Assembly: GCF_026410285.1 (NCBI RefSeq)
Contig: NZ_JAPMLP010000007.1
Span: forward strand, 62,001-126,000
Direction: 5' to 3'
Length of the DNA: 64,000 bases
Origin: Sulfitobacter sp. F26169L
GTDB taxonomy: Bacteria > Pseudomonadota > Alphaproteobacteria > Rhodobacterales > Rhodobacteraceae
Shown: piece after piece, positions 9,243 to 18,592 of the stretch
Numbering within the stretch: position 1 is the first letter of the stretch
How the letters are laid out: the number at the start of each line of letters is the position of its first letter
Made by a program: the position numbers and the translations under genes
The notes under the pieces: model-generated
What the model was told of the DNA's origin: nothing
Databases searched by the model: none
The model's input: the letters and a program-made list of their open reading frames with translations, nothing else

Positions 9243-9737
9243 TCAGGCGCCATAAAGGAAACCAAGGACAAGATAGGCGATAAGTGTGGTTCCAAGGGCG
9301 AGGCCCATGGGAAATTTTTTATTTTCGGTCCAACTGGTCCAATTGGGTGCCAAGCGGCGCAGCGGGGTGTTTTTGGCAATACGATGGGTGATGAACGATG
9401 CCAGAAGGATGCCGATGAACAGCCACATCAGGACGCGCAAATCGCCGATCGCAATGTAGGGGGCTGCGGCTGCGATGAATTTGCTATCGCCCGCCCCCAT
9501 AACGCCAGCGGCGTTCAGCACCATTCCGACCACCAGCATGATCACAATGGCAAGCAGCCGCCACAAATAGGTTTCGAAGGGCAGAGCGATCAGGCCGATG
9601 ACCACAAACACGCCGACAAGCGCCATATTTGCGACATTGGTGATCTTCATGCGCGAAACATCGGTGTATACAACATAAAGGCAGATCGGCGTTACAAACG
9701 GCAAAAACCATGCAGCTGTGGTCGCTGTGATGTCCAT
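9243..9737 (-). CDS. cpaA: Prepilin peptidase CpaA/TadV
   Basis: An inner-membrane aspartyl peptidase that cleaves the leader of Flp prepilins and pseudopilins. It has 164 residues and about five to six membrane helices. The two catalytic aspartates are visible: Asp26 in YTDVSRMKITN and Asp84 in the signature GAGDSK. It lacks the long N-terminal methyltransferase domain of PilD, as expected for the TadV/CpaA type. It starts 3 bp after the stop of the preceding tadD-like gene, so translation is probably coupled. Its likely substrates are the two Flp pilins encoded at 19.6-20.1 kb. Confidence 0.92.
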   Translation of the reverse strand: MDITATTAAWFLPFVTPICLYVVYTDVSRMKITNVANMALVGVFVVIGLIALPFETYLWRLLAIVIMLVVGMVLNAAGVMGAGDSKFIAAAAPYIAIGDLRVLMWLFIGILLASFITHRIAKNTPLRRLAPNWTSWTENKKFPMGLALGTTLIAYLVLGFLYGA

Positions 9738-9740
9738 GGC

Positions 9741-10589
9741 TCAGGCTTCGAGCGCCGCGAGGGAACGTGATGCCGCCTCGAAATGCTGTGGGTGTGTATC
9801 GATTGCTTCGCGCAGCAGGCCCTTGCCTGTCTCTACGTCACCCTGCTTGATCGCCGAAAGTGCCATGGTGTGCAAAAGCTGTGCGCGCTCTGTCTGGTCC
9901 ATGGGGACAACGGGCAGATTGTAATCACGCTGGGCACCACGGGCGAGCACAAGATTGTTTTTCGCTGTGAACAATGTGCCGTCCTGAGCGACCGCGCTGC
10001 TGAACAACCGTTCGGCATCTTTATAATCACCGCGCGTCAGTTTGGAATAACCCCAGTTGTTCAGAACCGGCGCGGGGGAGGTGGTGAGCCCGACGGCGAT
10101 TTCATAAAAGCTGTCTGCTTTTTTCCACTGCTGTTTGCTGTCGGCGACGATCGCTTCGAGACGGTAGCGGGCAAAAGTTTCATGTGTCGGCGGGATCGCT
10201 GTCAGCGTTTTCTCGGCACCGGCCCAGTTTCCTGAACGGATTTGTGCATCGGCCAGTTCGACACGATCAGCGTCTGTTGCGCCTTCCAGCGCTACCGTGC
10301 GTTGCCATGCCGCGGCCCCTTCATCGTGGCGCTTGGCGCGGATCAGGGACAATGCCAAGCCGCGGTGGAATTCTATGTTGTTGGGTTGCTCGCCCGTTAC
10401 ACGTTTAAAATAGGTGACCGCCTCGTTCGGGTCGGCGACTGTCAGCATGACATCGTTGAGGTTTGCATCGTCAATGACGTTCACATCCTGAAACGCGCGC
10501 TCTACGGTTTCCTCCGCGCTTTTTTCAGCGCAGGCTGCCAGCATCGTGGCCCCTGCAAGAAGGGTGATCAAAACGGATTTGTGGCGCAT
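9741..10589 (-). CDS. TadD-like tetratricopeptide-repeat lipoprotein (1)
   Basis: A 282-residue protein with a lipoprotein signal: hydrophobic segment then LAAC, with Cys20 as the lipidation site. The rest is helical TPR repeats, for example around residues 57-90 (EAVTYFKRVTGEQPNN) and 169-205 (NNWGYSKLTRGDYKDAERLF). In tad systems TadD lipoproteins help the secretin assemble in the outer membrane. AAAGGACG lies upstream of ATG 10589. It is followed by cpaA after 3 bp. Two TadD-like genes sit in this locus; this one is the longer. Confidence 0.85.
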   Translation of the reverse strand: MRHKSVLITLLAGATMLAACAEKSAEETVERAFQDVNVIDDANLNDVMLTVADPNEAVTYFKRVTGEQPNNIEFHRGLALSLIRAKRHDEGAAAWQRTVALEGATDADRVELADAQIRSGNWAGAEKTLTAIPPTHETFARYRLEAIVADSKQQWKKADSFYEIAVGLTTSPAPVLNNWGYSKLTRGDYKDAERLFSSAVAQDGTLFTAKNNLVLARGAQRDYNLPVVPMDQTERAQLLHTMALSAIKQGDVETGKGLLREAIDTHPQHFEAASRSLAALEA

Positions 10590-10663
10590 GGTTTGCGTCC
10601 TTTACTGCTTCTGCCTCATCCGGTGCCCCTGCGCGGGTGATAGATGCCATGCCTATTTTTAGG

Positions 10664-11254
10664 TCACAGCCCCGAGCGGATCACGTAGTCGGACGATCCG
10701 CGGCGCACCAGTTTATAATCATTTAAGTTATCCGAAGATGTACCAGAGTTCTCACTTTTTTCGAGCGCTAATCGCAAATTGTCGCGAATTGAGACACTTT
10801 CGCCATTGTCGAGGGCAAAAGCCTTGCGAAATATCTGTGTCGCATCGGCATTTTTGCCACGTTCCATCAGAACAACGCCTAGATTGTTCCAGATTTCGGG
10901 CTGGGTTGCGTCCCGCTCAACGGCGCGGCGCAAAAGTTTTTCGGCCTGTCCCAGCCGGCCCAACCCCAAATTGGCCGTACCCAGGCCAGACAGAATCTCG
11001 GCATCGACAGTGCCGCGGTCAATCGCTGCGCGGTTGAACGAGCGGATTGCCAGTTCGTACTGGCCCGATGACACCAGCCGGTGACCGGTTTCAAGATTGT
11101 CGGCACCGTCTGCACGCAGATCTACCCCCGGCGCGTCGAGCGTATCGGGGTTTTTGTCGCCGAAACCAGATATGCCAAAGCCGCCCGATGAACAGGCGGC
11201 CAAAGAAAGTGGCAGGATCAGGAGCGCGACACCGCGCCCCAACCGTAAGTTCAT
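10664..11254 (-). CDS. tadD: TadD-like tetratricopeptide-repeat lipoprotein (2)
   Basis: A 196-residue lipoprotein: signal peptide with LAAC (Cys21), a glycine-rich linker, then TPR units near 52-85 (GHRLVSSGQYELAIRSFNRA) and 87-150 (LSGLGTANLGLGRLGQAEKL, WNNLGVVLMERGKNADA). The expected role is pilotin-like help for the CpaC secretin in the outer membrane. Its ATG shares a base with the tadC stop codon, so the two are translationally coupled. About 75 bp separate it from the next tadD-like gene. Confidence 0.85.
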   Translation of the reverse strand: MNLRLGRGVALLILPLSLAACSSGGFGISGFGDKNPDTLDAPGVDLRADGADNLETGHRLVSSGQYELAIRSFNRAAIDRGTVDAEILSGLGTANLGLGRLGQAEKLLRRAVERDATQPEIWNNLGVVLMERGKNADATQIFRKAFALDNGESVSIRDNLRLALEKSENSGTSSDNLNDYKLVRRGSSDYVIRSGL

Positions 11255-12240
11255 TAGTTGCCTCCAGGGCCCATCACTTCACCCATTTTCGTGATACCAA
11301 GCACCGATGGACCAACAAGAATGATCAGCAGCGGCGGGACCGTGAACATCATTGTGGCAAGTGTCATCTTGGTTGGCAACTTGTTTGCGGCTTCCTCGGC
11401 TTTCATAACGCGTTTGTCACGCATTTCCGCCGCATAAACACGCAACGCATCAGCGATGGATGTACCAAAGGCGGCCGACTGGACCAAGACCGTCACAAAA
11501 GAGGAGACATCCTGCACGCCGCAACGTGTCCCCATGTCATTCAACACGTTTACCTTGTCTTTACCGGCTTTCATTTCCTGTGCGACGACTTCGAATTCAT
11601 CGGCAAGCGCGGCGTAGGAGGCGCGCAATTCTGCGGCAACACGCACGATACACTGATCCAGCGCCTGACCCGCTTCGACACAGACCAGCATCATATCAAG
11701 CGCATCGGGAAAGCCGTTTTCGATTTCTTCCTTGCGCGCCGCAACGCGGCGGGTGACCCAGTATTTGGGCAACCAGTACCCGATCCCTCCGGGACCGAGG
11801 GTCCACATGATGGTTTTCTGGGTGGTCATCTCGCCCTCTACGATGAAGTTGGTGTAAACCACGCCGATCACCAGGCCCAGCAAACCCAATGCCATCTGGG
11901 CGAAATAGAACATACGAACGGCATCGCGTGACTGGTATCCCGCCTGACGCAGTTCCAGCTGTTTCTGGCTCAGCTCTTCGACGTCTTTTGGTTCAAGATA
12001 GGTCGCGAATTTCTGCAACTGGGCGTTGCTGCCTTTCTGGCGCAGCGCTGCGGGGGCATCGCCTGCACCCTTGCGCGGGGTACTTTGCTGTCGCTTCAGT
12101 TTTTCCAGCGGGTCTTCGGGCTGGTTCATCATCATGGCGACAGTCGCCAGAACAAGGATAATTCCGATAACCCCAAGGATGATAATCAGGCCGAATGGCC
12201 CCATCACATCACTGATGGCAGTGTTGATGTCGTTTAACAT
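11254..12240 (-). CDS. tadC: Tad pilus inner-membrane platform protein TadC
   Basis: A type II secretion F-domain protein of 328 residues. One N-terminal helix (about 17-37) is followed by a linker, two central helices (about 118-160), the cytoplasmic GspF core with the conserved CVEAGQALDQCIVRVAAEL segment, and a C-terminal helix. Paired with TadB it forms the platform that couples the CpaF ATPase to pilin extrusion. It follows tadB by 9 bp and overlaps tadD by one base. AGGGGCTGTC is upstream of the start. Confidence 0.93.
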   Translation of the reverse strand: MLNDINTAISDVMGPFGLIIILGVIGIILVLATVAMMMNQPEDPLEKLKRQQSTPRKGAGDAPAALRQKGSNAQLQKFATYLEPKDVEELSQKQLELRQAGYQSRDAVRMFYFAQMALGLLGLVIGVVYTNFIVEGEMTTQKTIMWTLGPGGIGYWLPKYWVTRRVAARKEEIENGFPDALDMMLVCVEAGQALDQCIVRVAAELRASYAALADEFEVVAQEMKAGKDKVNVLNDMGTRCGVQDVSSFVTVLVQSAAFGTSIADALRVYAAEMRDKRVMKAEEAANKLPTKMTLATMMFTVPPLLIILVGPSVLGITKMGEVMGPGGN

Positions 12241-12249
12241 GACAGCCCC

Positions 12250-13212
12250 TTACACTTTGATGTTTGTGAGCACGCGCATCACAATGAGGTTAACGCCCAA
12301 GAAGATACCGACAAAGAAACAGGCGGGAATGAAATAGGGGGTTTCTTTAACTTCGTCGTAATAGTTCGGATCGGCGACGTTGATCACAACCAGAGCAAGC
12401 AGTGGGAACGCCGAAAGAAACTTGCCTGACCACTTCGCCTCGGCGGTGATCGCCTTTACACGGCGGAACAGACGGAAGCGTGCGCGGATCACCTTGGCCA
12501 GACCGGCCAGAATTTCAGCAAGGTTACCACCGGATTGCTGTTGGATCGTTACGGCCACCGCAAGAAAACGCATATCCTGCATATCCAGCCGCTCTGCCAT
12601 GTCTTTCAGTGCTTCGCCAATATCGCGCCCGTATGCTGCCTCGTCCGCGATGACCCCGAACTCGGAGGCAAGCGGGTCCTGAATTTCCTTTGAAACGATG
12701 GTGATTGCGTTGGTGAACGGATGGCCGACCCGAAGCGATCGCACCATAAGTTCCACCGCATCCGGCAATTGTTCCTCGATCATGGCCATGCGTTTGTTGG
12801 CCTTCATGGAGATCCACATAAAGACCCCGCCGACCCCCATACCGATAGACATAACGATCCGGACGGGCGCTTCGGCGGCGGTGCCGACCGTCAGGCCCAT
12901 AAACACTACCACTGACAGACCTGCCATTACCATCAACAGCTGCTGTGGGGTAAACGCAATCGCGGCTTTTTGCGCCTTTTCAGCCAGTAACGAATACAAC
13001 GGAATGGACTTTGCATTCATGTGCTGCTGCATTTCCTTGCGCAGCTTTTCCAGTACCTCTTCGCGGCGCTGGCCTTTTTCCAGCATTTCCAGGCGGCGAT
13101 TCACGCGCGAGTTCAGCGAGATGGATTTGCCGAACGCCACAAGATACAGACCTTCGACCAGCACAAGGACGCCGACAAAGATCAACCCGTAGATAATTGG
13201 TTCTGCACTCAT
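12250..13212 (-). CDS. tadB: Tad pilus inner-membrane platform protein TadB
   Basis: A 320-residue GspF-domain membrane protein. There is an N-terminal helix (7-27), a basic linker, two helices at about 88-130, then the cytoplasmic F domain with LRVGHPFTNAITIVSKE and the conserved QQQSGGNLAEILAGLA segment, and a C-terminal helix. It is the partner of TadC in the pilus platform. AAAGGACC is upstream of ATG 13212. A short hairpin (GCGCC/GGCGC) lies in the cpaF-tadB gap but does not look like a terminator. Confidence 0.93.
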   Translation of the reverse strand: MSAEPIIYGLIFVGVLVLVEGLYLVAFGKSISLNSRVNRRLEMLEKGQRREEVLEKLRKEMQQHMNAKSIPLYSLLAEKAQKAAIAFTPQQLLMVMAGLSVVVFMGLTVGTAAEAPVRIVMSIGMGVGGVFMWISMKANKRMAMIEEQLPDAVELMVRSLRVGHPFTNAITIVSKEIQDPLASEFGVIADEAAYGRDIGEALKDMAERLDMQDMRFLAVAVTIQQQSGGNLAEILAGLAKVIRARFRLFRRVKAITAEAKWSGKFLSAFPLLALVVINVADPNYYDEVKETPYFIPACFFVGIFLGVNLIVMRVLTNIKV

Positions 13213-13286
13213 GGTTCCGGTCCTTTTTGCGCCTCGGCGCGTGGTTTTTTCCGTGTGCGGAGAGCGGCTAAATTCGCTCCCTTGCG

Positions 13287-14708
13287 TTATTCGGCAGCGA
13301 TGGGTTCGTAGATGGACGCAGGCAAATCATAGCCCCACATGCGGAAACGTTCCGCGTAGTGGCTGCGCACGCCCGTTGCGGTGAAATGACCTATAATCTT
13401 GTTTTCGGGTGTCAGGCCCACACGCTGGTAGCGGAAAATCTCCTGCATGGAGATAACATCTCCTTCCATGCCCGTAATCTCGGTGATTGAGGTCATGCGG
13501 CGGCTACCATCTTGCAGGCGGCTGGCCTGCACGATGAGGTTCACAGCGCTTGAAATCTGGCTGCGCACCGCTTTCAGGGGCATTTCGATACCGGCCATGG
13601 CAATCATGTTTTCCAGACGTGATACGCCGTCACGTGCGGAGTTTGCGTGGATCGTCGTCATCGAACCGTCGTGGCCGGTGTTCATGGCCTGAAGCATATC
13701 GATCACTTCCTCGCCACGTGTTTCACCAACGATAATGCGGTCAGGGCGCATACGCAGAGCGTTTTTCAAACAGTCGCGCGGTGAAACCTCACCTTTGCCT
13801 TCCACGTTGGGGGGGCGGGATTCCATCCGGCCTACGTGGGTCTGTTGCAGTTGGAGTTCCGCCGTGTCCTCGATGGTCAGGATGCGTTCTGCGTTGTCGA
13901 TGAATGAGGACAGGGCGTTCAGCGTGGTCGTCTTACCCGAACCCGTACCGCCCGACACGATCACGTTTAGGCGCGTCGCAACTGCGGCTTGCAGATATGC
14001 GGCCATTTCCTCGGTAAAGGCGCCGAACTGCACCAGGTCGTCGATACCCAGCTTGTCCTTTTTGAATTTCCGGATAGAGACAAGCGATCCGTCAACCGCA
14101 ACAGGCGGCACCATTGCGTTGAAGCGCGAACCGTCCTTTAGACGCGCGTCAACATAGGGGTTTGATTCATCAACACGGCGGCCAACAGCGGAAACGATTT
14201 TATCGATGATCCGCAAAAGATGGCGCTCGTCTTTGAACGTAACGTCCGTCAGTTCCAGCTTGCCCGAGCGTTCAACAAAAATCTGCTGCGGCCCGTTTAC
14301 GAGAATATCGTTAACCGACTCGTCTTTCAGCAATGTCTCAAGCGGGCCCAGACCGGTGACTTCGTCATAAAGTTCTGAGTTCAGCGCGATGCGGTCTTCG
14401 CGGCCTAGAACGATAGAGTTTTCGGCGAGGTGTTCTGCCGAAATTGCATTGATCTCCTGACGAAGGTCCGCTTCGGTGGCGTGTTCAAGCGCGGCAAGGT
14501 TCAGGCTGTCCAGCAGGACCCGGTGAAGGTCCAGCTTGATCTCGCCCATGCGCTGCTTGCGCTTTAACTCCTTGTCTACGGCGACAGGTGCTGCGGGCTG
14601 GGATGCCTTGCGCATGGATGCGGGCGCGGCCGGTTTTGCCGTCTCGATCGGGGTTACCGTTGCCTTGGGCGCAGCGGCTGCTTCGGCTTTTTTATATTTG
14701 GAGAACAT
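13287..14708 (-). CDS. cpaF: Tad pilus assembly ATPase CpaF/TadA
   Basis: The secretion ATPase that powers Flp pilus extrusion. It has 473 residues: an Ala/Pro/Lys-rich N-terminal tail (1-45), a helical N-domain, then the RecA-like core with Walker A GGTGSGKT at 253-260, the Asp box [10 protein letters not shown] near 278, and [12 protein letters not shown] (Walker B region) near 320 followed by the His box MTTIHANSA. This motif set and CpaE just upstream identify the Tad rather than the type II or type IV subgroup. The ribosome site is weak. 26 bp separate it from cpaE. Confidence 0.95.
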   Translation of the reverse strand: MFSKYKKAEAAAAPKATVTPIETAKPAAPASMRKASQPAAPVAVDKELKRKQRMGEIKLDLHRVLLDSLNLAALEHATEADLRQEINAISAEHLAENSIVLGREDRIALNSELYDEVTGLGPLETLLKDESVNDILVNGPQQIFVERSGKLELTDVTFKDERHLLRIIDKIVSAVGRRVDESNPYVDARLKDGSRFNAMVPPVAVDGSLVSIRKFKKDKLGIDDLVQFGAFTEEMAAYLQAAVATRLNVIVSGGTGSGKTTTLNALSSFIDNAERILTIEDTAELQLQQTHVGRMESRPPNVEGKGEVSPRDCLKNALRMRPDRIIVGETRGEEVIDMLQAMNTGHDGSMTTIHANSARDGVSRLENMIAMAGIEMPLKAVRSQISSAVNLIVQASRLQDGSRRMTSITEITGMEGDVISMQEIFRYQRVGLTPENKIIGHFTATGVRSHYAERFRMWGYDLPASIYEPIAAE

Positions 14709-14734
14709 GGCGTTATGCTTTCTATGTTCAGGGA

Positions 14735-15970
14735 TTAGGCCGCTTCGGCATCGGAATTGCGCAGGCTGTGGATGGACGACGCCAGTTTGACGATCTCTTT
14801 GCGCAGGGGGCTTTTGGGAGCCGAAGCCGCCAGCGGCATACCGTGATCGTTGGCCTGCGTGATCGGCTTGCCGCCATCGGGCAACTGGATATCAATGGAA
14901 ATTGCCAAGCTTTCCGCCATCCGTTTGACGCGGCTTTTTGCGTTCAGATCGGTGAACTTTGGCGCGCGGTTCAGCACATACCGCACCTTTTCAATCGGCA
15001 GATCCTCCGATTGCAACGCGCGCTTGAACCGCAGCGTGTTCTGGGCAGAGCGCATGTCCAGCTCCAATGTAGCAAAGTAGAGGTGCGCCGATGACAGCAC
15101 AGCTTCGGACCATTGGACCAATGTCGAGGGCATATCGATTACGACATAGTCAAACTGGTTGCGCGCTATATCCAGAACGCGGTTGATGTCTTCGGAGGAG
15201 ACAAGATCAAGCGGCAGCATATCCGCAGGGGCGGTCAACACGCTCATCTTGTCTTCGTAGCTTACCAACGCCTGACCAAAGATTTCTTCGTCCATGCTTT
15301 CGGTGTCGGCCAGCATTTCGTAGACAATTTCGCGCCGCGGCAGATCGAGGAAGGTCGAAACGGACCCGTATTGCAGATCAAGATCAAGCAGACAGACCGA
15401 CGGTGCGTCTTTTTTCTCGATGTTTGCCAACTCCCAGGCGAGGTTGACTGCCATGGTGGTGGACCCTGTGCCGCCTGCCAGACCGTGCACAACAATCACT
15501 GCGCCATCCTTCTGCGCCCCGGCCTTCAAGGGACTGGAAGACTCTGAAGGGGTCGGTACGGCTTCTGGCACGCGTAGACGAGCGATTGCCTGTGCCAATT
15601 CACCTTCGGGAAGCGGGTAGGGCACAAATTCATCAGCACCTTGGCGCAACAGGGAATGCAGCGCGCTTGGCGTTACATCTTCGGCGATCAGGATCACCTT
15701 CAGGCCGCGGTTTTTGGCCTGAACAATGATCTCGCTCATCAGGGGCATGTTTTCTTCGTCTTCGTCGTCCATCGCAAGGGCAATGAACTCCATCCCGTCG
15801 GCTTCGGGTTGACCGAAAAACGCCAGTGCTTCGGCGAAGCCTAGATCACCCCAGCTTTCGCCCAATGCGCTTTCCATATCCTCGATGAGCAAATCAAAAT
15901 TTTGCACATCCCGGCTGACGGTACACGCAAGGATTACATCCCGATCTGGTTGTGGCATCACGCTGCTCAT
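14735..15970 (-). CDS. cpaE: Tad pilus localisation ATPase-like protein CpaE/TadZ
   Basis: A 411-residue protein with an N-terminal receiver-like domain (about 1-125, with LIEDMESALGE and KVILIAEDV) and a C-terminal MinD/ParA-type domain. The latter carries a deviant P-loop AGGTGSTTMAVNLA near 160-175, LLDLDLQYGS near 200 and VVIDMPST near 277. TadZ/CpaE proteins place the pilus machine, often at a pole. ATG 15970 is chosen because GAAGG lies just upstream; the open frame runs 71 codons further without a ribosome site. It begins a second unit after the terminator behind the OmpA-type gene. Confidence 0.92.
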   Translation of the reverse strand: MSSVMPQPDRDVILACTVSRDVQNFDLLIEDMESALGESWGDLGFAEALAFFGQPEADGMEFIALAMDDEDEENMPLMSEIIVQAKNRGLKVILIAEDVTPSALHSLLRQGADEFVPYPLPEGELAQAIARLRVPEAVPTPSESSSPLKAGAQKDGAVIVVHGLAGGTGSTTMAVNLAWELANIEKKDAPSVCLLDLDLQYGSVSTFLDLPRREIVYEMLADTESMDEEIFGQALVSYEDKMSVLTAPADMLPLDLVSSEDINRVLDIARNQFDYVVIDMPSTLVQWSEAVLSSAHLYFATLELDMRSAQNTLRFKRALQSEDLPIEKVRYVLNRAPKFTDLNAKSRVKRMAESLAISIDIQLPDGGKPITQANDHGMPLAASAPKSPLRKEIVKLASSIHSLRNSDAEAA

Positions 15971-16204
15971 TGCCTTCTTTCCTTCTATCAAAGGGCTGCG
16001 AGGCCGGATCGGGATACCGGAGTGGTATTCTTCAAAGGCCGAGCTGCCCCCGCCGACGTTTTGCCGGACAGAGTTTTCTCGTTGAAGAATTAATCGCAGG
16101 GAAGTTAGGCGAGATTGGGGCCGAAAAGCTGCGATTGTTGGGTTTCTTGAAACGATCACAGGTTTCTGGCGGGATTGGACCACACAAAATCGGGGGTCAA
16201 AACG

Positions 16205-16230
16205 GAAAAAGCCGCCCTCAGGGGGCGGCT
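16205..16230 (-). terminator. Rho-independent terminator splitting the tad locus
   Basis: Read on the minus strand, the stem AGCCGCC / GGCGGCT (16224-16230 with 16210-16216) with a 7-nt loop is followed directly by TTTTT. It lies about 20 bp past the stop of the OmpA-type gene. The 234 bp between it and cpaE (15971-16204) hold no gene and should contain the cpaE promoter; no clear -35/-10 pair was picked. Confidence 0.88.
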
Positions 16231-16251
16231 AACGGTTAAATTACAGGGGGG

Positions 16252-16932
16252 TCATCCATCGAGCCCTTGGACAGTTGTTGACGACAGTGTCGGTTGCGAT
16301 ACTGCGCTGTTAACATAGTCGCGATATATGATTTGGGCGTATTTTCCGTCCATCACGGTGGGGTGACGCTTAACAAAACCGCTTACCTCTGTGACAGTGC
16401 GACGGTTGCGGCGTTCGCGGCCTTGGGTCACAACCAGCGGCTGCGTTTCTCCGAAGGAAACAACTGCTTCCAACCGCTGGCGGCTTATGCCCAGCGTCGA
16501 GAAGTAGTTTACGACAGCATTCGCGCGCCGCTGACCAAGGCTTTTGTTCGCGCGGTTGGAGCCGACAGCATCAGTATGCCCGTACACGCGGAATCGAATC
16601 TCGGGGAACTGTCTGATCCAGTTTGCCTGTTGGCGCAGGATCGCTTGGGCTGTTCGGTCAAGTTGTGCGGAGTTGAATGCGAAGTTAACGGTGCTGTCGA
16701 CTTCGGTGGAGAACCGTCTAGCCAGATCGAAGGTGTATTGACGTTCGCCTGTCATAACCAACCGGTTGTTCAGCGTAGAATTCCCGAAATCACCTGCATC
16801 TACCAGTGAGCCGGCTTCGGAGTAAAACTGCGTGTAAACCGGATCGGAACTGGTGGAAGTGCATGCAGACAGCCCCAAGGTTGCTGACACTACGCTGCCG
16901 ATGATGATATTCCGTTTGGTCATGCTTTGCAT
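16252..16932 (-). CDS. OmpA-family lipoprotein of the tad locus
   Basis: A 226-residue outer-membrane or periplasmic protein. A lipoprotein signal (GLSAC, Cys at about residue 24) precedes an OmpA C-terminal peptidoglycan-binding domain at about 90-190, with VNFAFNSAQLDRTAQ, FRVYGHTDAVGSNRANKSLG and QRRANAVVNYF. In this position other tad systems have CpaD; here an OmpA-type protein probably anchors the secretin to peptidoglycan. ATG 16932 lies 4 bp after the cpaC stop; ATG 16923 is an alternative. A strong terminator follows. Confidence 0.85.
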   Translation of the reverse strand: MQSMTKRNIIIGSVVSATLGLSACTSTSSDPVYTQFYSEAGSLVDAGDFGNSTLNNRLVMTGERQYTFDLARRFSTEVDSTVNFAFNSAQLDRTAQAILRQQANWIRQFPEIRFRVYGHTDAVGSNRANKSLGQRRANAVVNYFSTLGISRQRLEAVVSFGETQPLVVTQGRERRNRRTVTEVSGFVKRHPTVMDGKYAQIIYRDYVNSAVSQPTLSSTTVQGLDG

Positions 16933-16936
16933 TTTC

Positions 16937-18376
16937 TTAGTCCAGTACATAGCCATATGACCCGGTAAAGTCCTGCTTGGCAACCTCGCCTGCAGCACCT
17001 TTTTTAGGCGTGCGTGTTCCGGCGGCGGTGCGACCAAACATAAACAGGTCTTTTTCCGTGGGCGGTTTGATGCGATCGGTTGGCAGGGTCAATGCCTCGC
17101 CGCGGGTGGGCGTGACAAGGTGCGAACTGATGATGATGACCAGCTCGGTCTGGCTGCGCTGGTAATTGGCAGAGCGGAAGAGGGCGCCCAATACCGGAAC
17201 ATCGCCGATCCATGGCAGTTGCGACGAATTGTCGGTGAAATCGTCCTGCAACAATCCGGCAATGGCAAAGCTTTCGCCGTCGCGCATTTCTACGGTTGTG
17301 GATGTTTCGCGCCGGGAGAAAGCCGCGACAGAAAACCCGCCGTTGAGCGTGATGCCGTTGGCCGGATCGATGGCTGAAACAGCAGCCTTCAGTTCGAGGT
17401 TGATCAGGTCTTTATCCACAACGCGCGGAATAAACGACAGTTCGACGCCGAAAGGCTTGAACTCAATAGCAGTTCCGCCATCATCCTGCGCAATTGGAAT
17501 GGGGTATTCACCACCGGCAAGAAATTTTGCTTCCTGACCTGACAGCGCAACAAGGTTGGGCTCTGCAAGGAAACGCACAACGCCTTTTTGCTCTAGCGCC
17601 TCAAGAAGGATGCCGACCTGTGTGGAGCCTGCATTAAAGCCGAACAAGATCGCGCCGGTGTTTGTGTTTGCGCCCGGCAGCTCGCCTGCGATCGCGCTTG
17701 TACTGCCGCCATTGGTGGTAAGGGTGCCGCTACCTGCGCGCACACCCAGATCGCTACCGATACCACCGCTCAGCGATAGGGACGAACTGAGGGATTTTGA
17801 AACAGAACGCTGCATTTCTGCGAAGCGGACTTTCAGCATAACCTGCTGAATGCCGCCAACGCTCATCAAATTCGACACGCGCTCGGGTGCATAGCGTTCG
17901 GCCAATTCAAGAGCACGGGAAAGTTTCTGCGCCGAGGATACAATGCCGGAAAGAACGATGCCGTCATTTGCAGAGCGCACTTCGATTTTCTCGCCCGGCA
18001 GAATCTGACGCAGGCGTTCCTTGAATTCCGAAAGATCGGGGGTGACGACCACATCGATATTCGTGATCAGGCGACCGGCCGCATCAAACAACGTCATGGT
18101 TGTAGTGCCAGGGGATTTGCCCAACACGTAAATTGTGCGATCCGAAAGCGAAGACAGGTCCGCAATGCCGGGATTGGCGATGCTGAGCTCTGCAAAAGGT
18201 GTATCGCTTTCGACAACAATCGCACGGTTCAGTGGTACCTGAAGCCGTGAGCTGGTGCCACTTTTCACCACCCGTAAGTTGTCGGCACTGACAGCCGTGG
18301 GGGCGGTCACTGCGTACGCGGAAACACTTAGCGTTAACCCCAGAAGGGCTGCTTTAATAAATCTATCGATTTTCAT
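16937..18376 (-). CDS. cpaC: Tad pilus secretin CpaC/RcpA
   Basis: The outer-membrane secretin ring. It has 479 residues, a signal peptide (about 1-31, ending VSA), a pilus N-terminal domain with VPLNRAIVVESDTPFAEL, a BON-like domain near 95-150 and the C-terminal secretin domain with VRFLAEPNLVALSGQEAKFLAGGEYPIP in two parts near 262-290 and PWIGDVPVLGALFRS near 400. ATG 18376 is chosen for AGGCAGG upstream; a frame extension of seven codons lacks this. It is followed by the OmpA-type lipoprotein after 4 bp. Confidence 0.94.
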   Translation of the reverse strand: MKIDRFIKAALLGLTLSVSAYAVTAPTAVSADNLRVVKSGTSSRLQVPLNRAIVVESDTPFAELSIANPGIADLSSLSDRTIYVLGKSPGTTTMTLFDAAGRLITNIDVVVTPDLSEFKERLRQILPGEKIEVRSANDGIVLSGIVSSAQKLSRALELAERYAPERVSNLMSVGGIQQVMLKVRFAEMQRSVSKSLSSSLSLSGGIGSDLGVRAGSGTLTTNGGSTSAIAGELPGANTNTGAILFGFNAGSTQVGILLEALEQKGVVRFLAEPNLVALSGQEAKFLAGGEYPIPIAQDDGGTAIEFKPFGVELSFIPRVVDKDLINLELKAAVSAIDPANGITLNGGFSVAAFSRRETSTTVEMRDGESFAIAGLLQDDFTDNSSQLPWIGDVPVLGALFRSANYQRSQTELVIIISSHLVTPTRGEALTLPTDRIKPPTEKDLFMFGRTAAGTRTPKKGAAGEVAKQDFTGSYGYVLD

Positions 18377-18523
18377 GTGACCTGCCTTTTTGATCACGCC
18401 TCAAAATAGGGTCTTTTTGCCCGTCGTTTGGATAACACTGGGGCAATTCGAAATTTTTTGCAAGAATCAATGCGTTCAGGGGGGCTATTGCTGTGGATAA
18501 ATGGCAACAGACCGCGAACGCAC

Positions 18524-18550
18524 AACGCCGCCCCGTTGAGGAGCGGCGTT
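18524..18550. terminator. Hairpin between cpaB and cpaC
   Basis: AACGCCGC (18524-18531) pairs with GCGGCGTT (18543-18550). On the minus strand no T-run follows, so it is more likely a stabiliser or partial attenuator that sets the cpaB to cpaC ratio than a full terminator. The 216-bp gap holds no gene. Confidence 0.5.
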
Positions 18551-18592
18551 TGGTTTTGAGTTGTTTATCAGTTATTTTCGCTGATTGCGCGG

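Noticed and set aside
15971..16183. 71-codon N-terminal extension of cpaE.
   Set aside because: No ribosome site, no family match, and it runs toward a terminator; ATG 15970 has a good GAAGG site.
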